Of a stretch of DNA of 6,414 nucleotides, positions 5,935 through 6,414 are shown one piece after another. The stretch is from Gemmatimonadales bacterium (GTDB lineage Bacteria; Gemmatimonadota; Gemmatimonadetes; Gemmatimonadales; GWC2-71-9), in the NCBI GenBank assembly GCA_004525055.1, contig SPDF01000094.1:1-6414 (forward strand). Reading direction: 5' to 3'. Numbering within the stretch: position 1 is the first letter of the stretch; each line of letters starts with the position of its first letter. Under the pieces are notes generated by a model. The model was not told where the DNA came from, did not search any database, and was given only the letters and a program-made list of their open reading frames with translations. The position numbers were made by a program, and so were the translations under genes.

Positions 5935-6414
5935 ATGGCCACCAACCTGTTTCAGGTGCAGGCGCCCTTCGAGCCCGCCGGTGATCAGCCCCGCGCCATC
6001 GAGGAGCTGACCGCCGGGCTCCGTCGGGGTGATCCGTACCAGACCCTGCTCGGCGTCACCGGATCCGGCAAGACGATGACGCTCGCCAACGTCATCGCCG
6101 CCTACGGCCGCCCCACCTTGGTGCTCTCTCACAACAAGACCCTCGCCGCGCAACTCTACGGCGAGCTGCGCCAATTCCTGCCGACCAACGCCGTCGAGTA
6201 TTTCGTCTCGTACTACGACTACTACCAACCCGAGGCGTACGTCCCGAGTTCCGACGTCTACATCGAGAAGGACGCCTCGATCAACCAGGATATTGAACGG
6301 CTCCGGCTCCGGGCGACCTCCAGCCTCATCGAGCGGGAGGACGTCGTCATTGTCGCCACGGTGAGCGCCATCTACGGCCTTGGCGACCCGGTCGAGTACC
6401 GTGCCCAGATGGTC
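5935..6414 (+). CDS. uvrB: UvrB, excinuclease ABC subunit B (N-terminal 160 residues, cut by window edge)
   Basis: UvrB is the damage-verifying helicase-like subunit of the UvrABC nucleotide excision repair system. It receives damaged DNA from UvrA and then recruits UvrC for incision. The visible part holds the conserved N-terminal block PFEPAGDQPRAI (11-22), Walker A GVTGSGKT (40-47), NKTLAAQLYGE (67-77), and the beta-hairpin YYDYYQPEAYVP (93-104), whose tyrosines clamp the damaged strand. IEKDASIN (110-117) and ATVSAIYGLGDP (141-152) also follow the family closely. The full protein is usually about 660-700 residues, so about three quarters lie beyond the right edge. The ATG at 5935 puts the N-terminus where the family expects it; an in-frame TAG at 5923 blocks a longer start. 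It is divergent from the kinase operon and functionally unrelated to it. Confidence 0.97.
   Translation, partial: MATNLFQVQAPFEPAGDQPRAIEELTAGLRRGDPYQTLLGVTGSGKTMTLANVIAAYGRPTLVLSHNKTLAAQLYGELRQFLPTNAVEYFVSYYDYYQPEAYVPSSDVYIEKDASINQDIERLRLRATSSLIEREDVVIVATVSAIYGLGDPVEYRAQMV

Noticed and set aside
5899..6228. 109-codon minus-strand frame opposite the uvrB start
   Set aside because: The plus strand encodes unmistakable UvrB with Walker A; the antisense frame is a shadow.
1..6414. CRISPR array, tRNA, insertion sequence or attachment site
   Set aside because: No regularly spaced direct repeats, cloverleaf, transposase or terminal repeats were found on reading both strands.

Overview
This is a GC-rich chromosomal window from a bacterium I would place tentatively in or near Gemmatimonadota. 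The main clue is the large Ser/Thr kinase, which joins a cytoplasmic kinase, one membrane segment, a TolB-like domain and TPR repeats. The tandem Ig-like domains of the Big_2 type also fit. No rRNA, tRNA or other decisive marker is present, so the placement is an inference from style.

Layout. On the plus strand, positions 3-56 may be the tail of an upstream gene whose stop overlaps the start of a small EVE-domain protein (56-463). The EVE gene meets a block of four minus-strand genes tail to tail, with a 14-base overlap. In transcription order the block is: a 939-residue membrane Ser/Thr kinase (5815-2996), a 70-residue protein with a Gly6-Thr-Pro5 tail (2947-2735), a membrane-anchored two-Ig-domain protein with a metzincin-type zinc protease domain (2641-974), and a small lipoprotein-like protein with HEAT-like segments (977-450). 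Gaps within the block are short: 48 bases, then 93 bases, then an ATGA overlap. I see no convincing terminator between the members. Upstream of the kinase, a 119-base divergent region separates it from uvrB (5935 to the window end), which runs off the right edge.

How the parts may work together. The kinase would sense something outside the membrane through its TolB-like and TPR region and phosphorylate targets inside. The protease and the lipoprotein are both predicted to lie outside the inner membrane and are translationally coupled, so they probably act as a pair. Whether the kinase controls them is inference from gene order only. EVE and uvrB are ordinary housekeeping-type neighbours: modified-base recognition and nucleotide excision repair.

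Small structures that are not genes: a GC-rich inverted repeat in the kinase leader, a TANNNT box placed as expected for a leaderless uvrB transcript, a hairpin over the stop codon of the 70-residue gene, a perfect 9-bp inverted repeat near the 3' end of the protease gene, and an 85%-identical internal DNA repeat encoding part of each Ig-like domain. There is no gene-free stretch longer than 300 bases.
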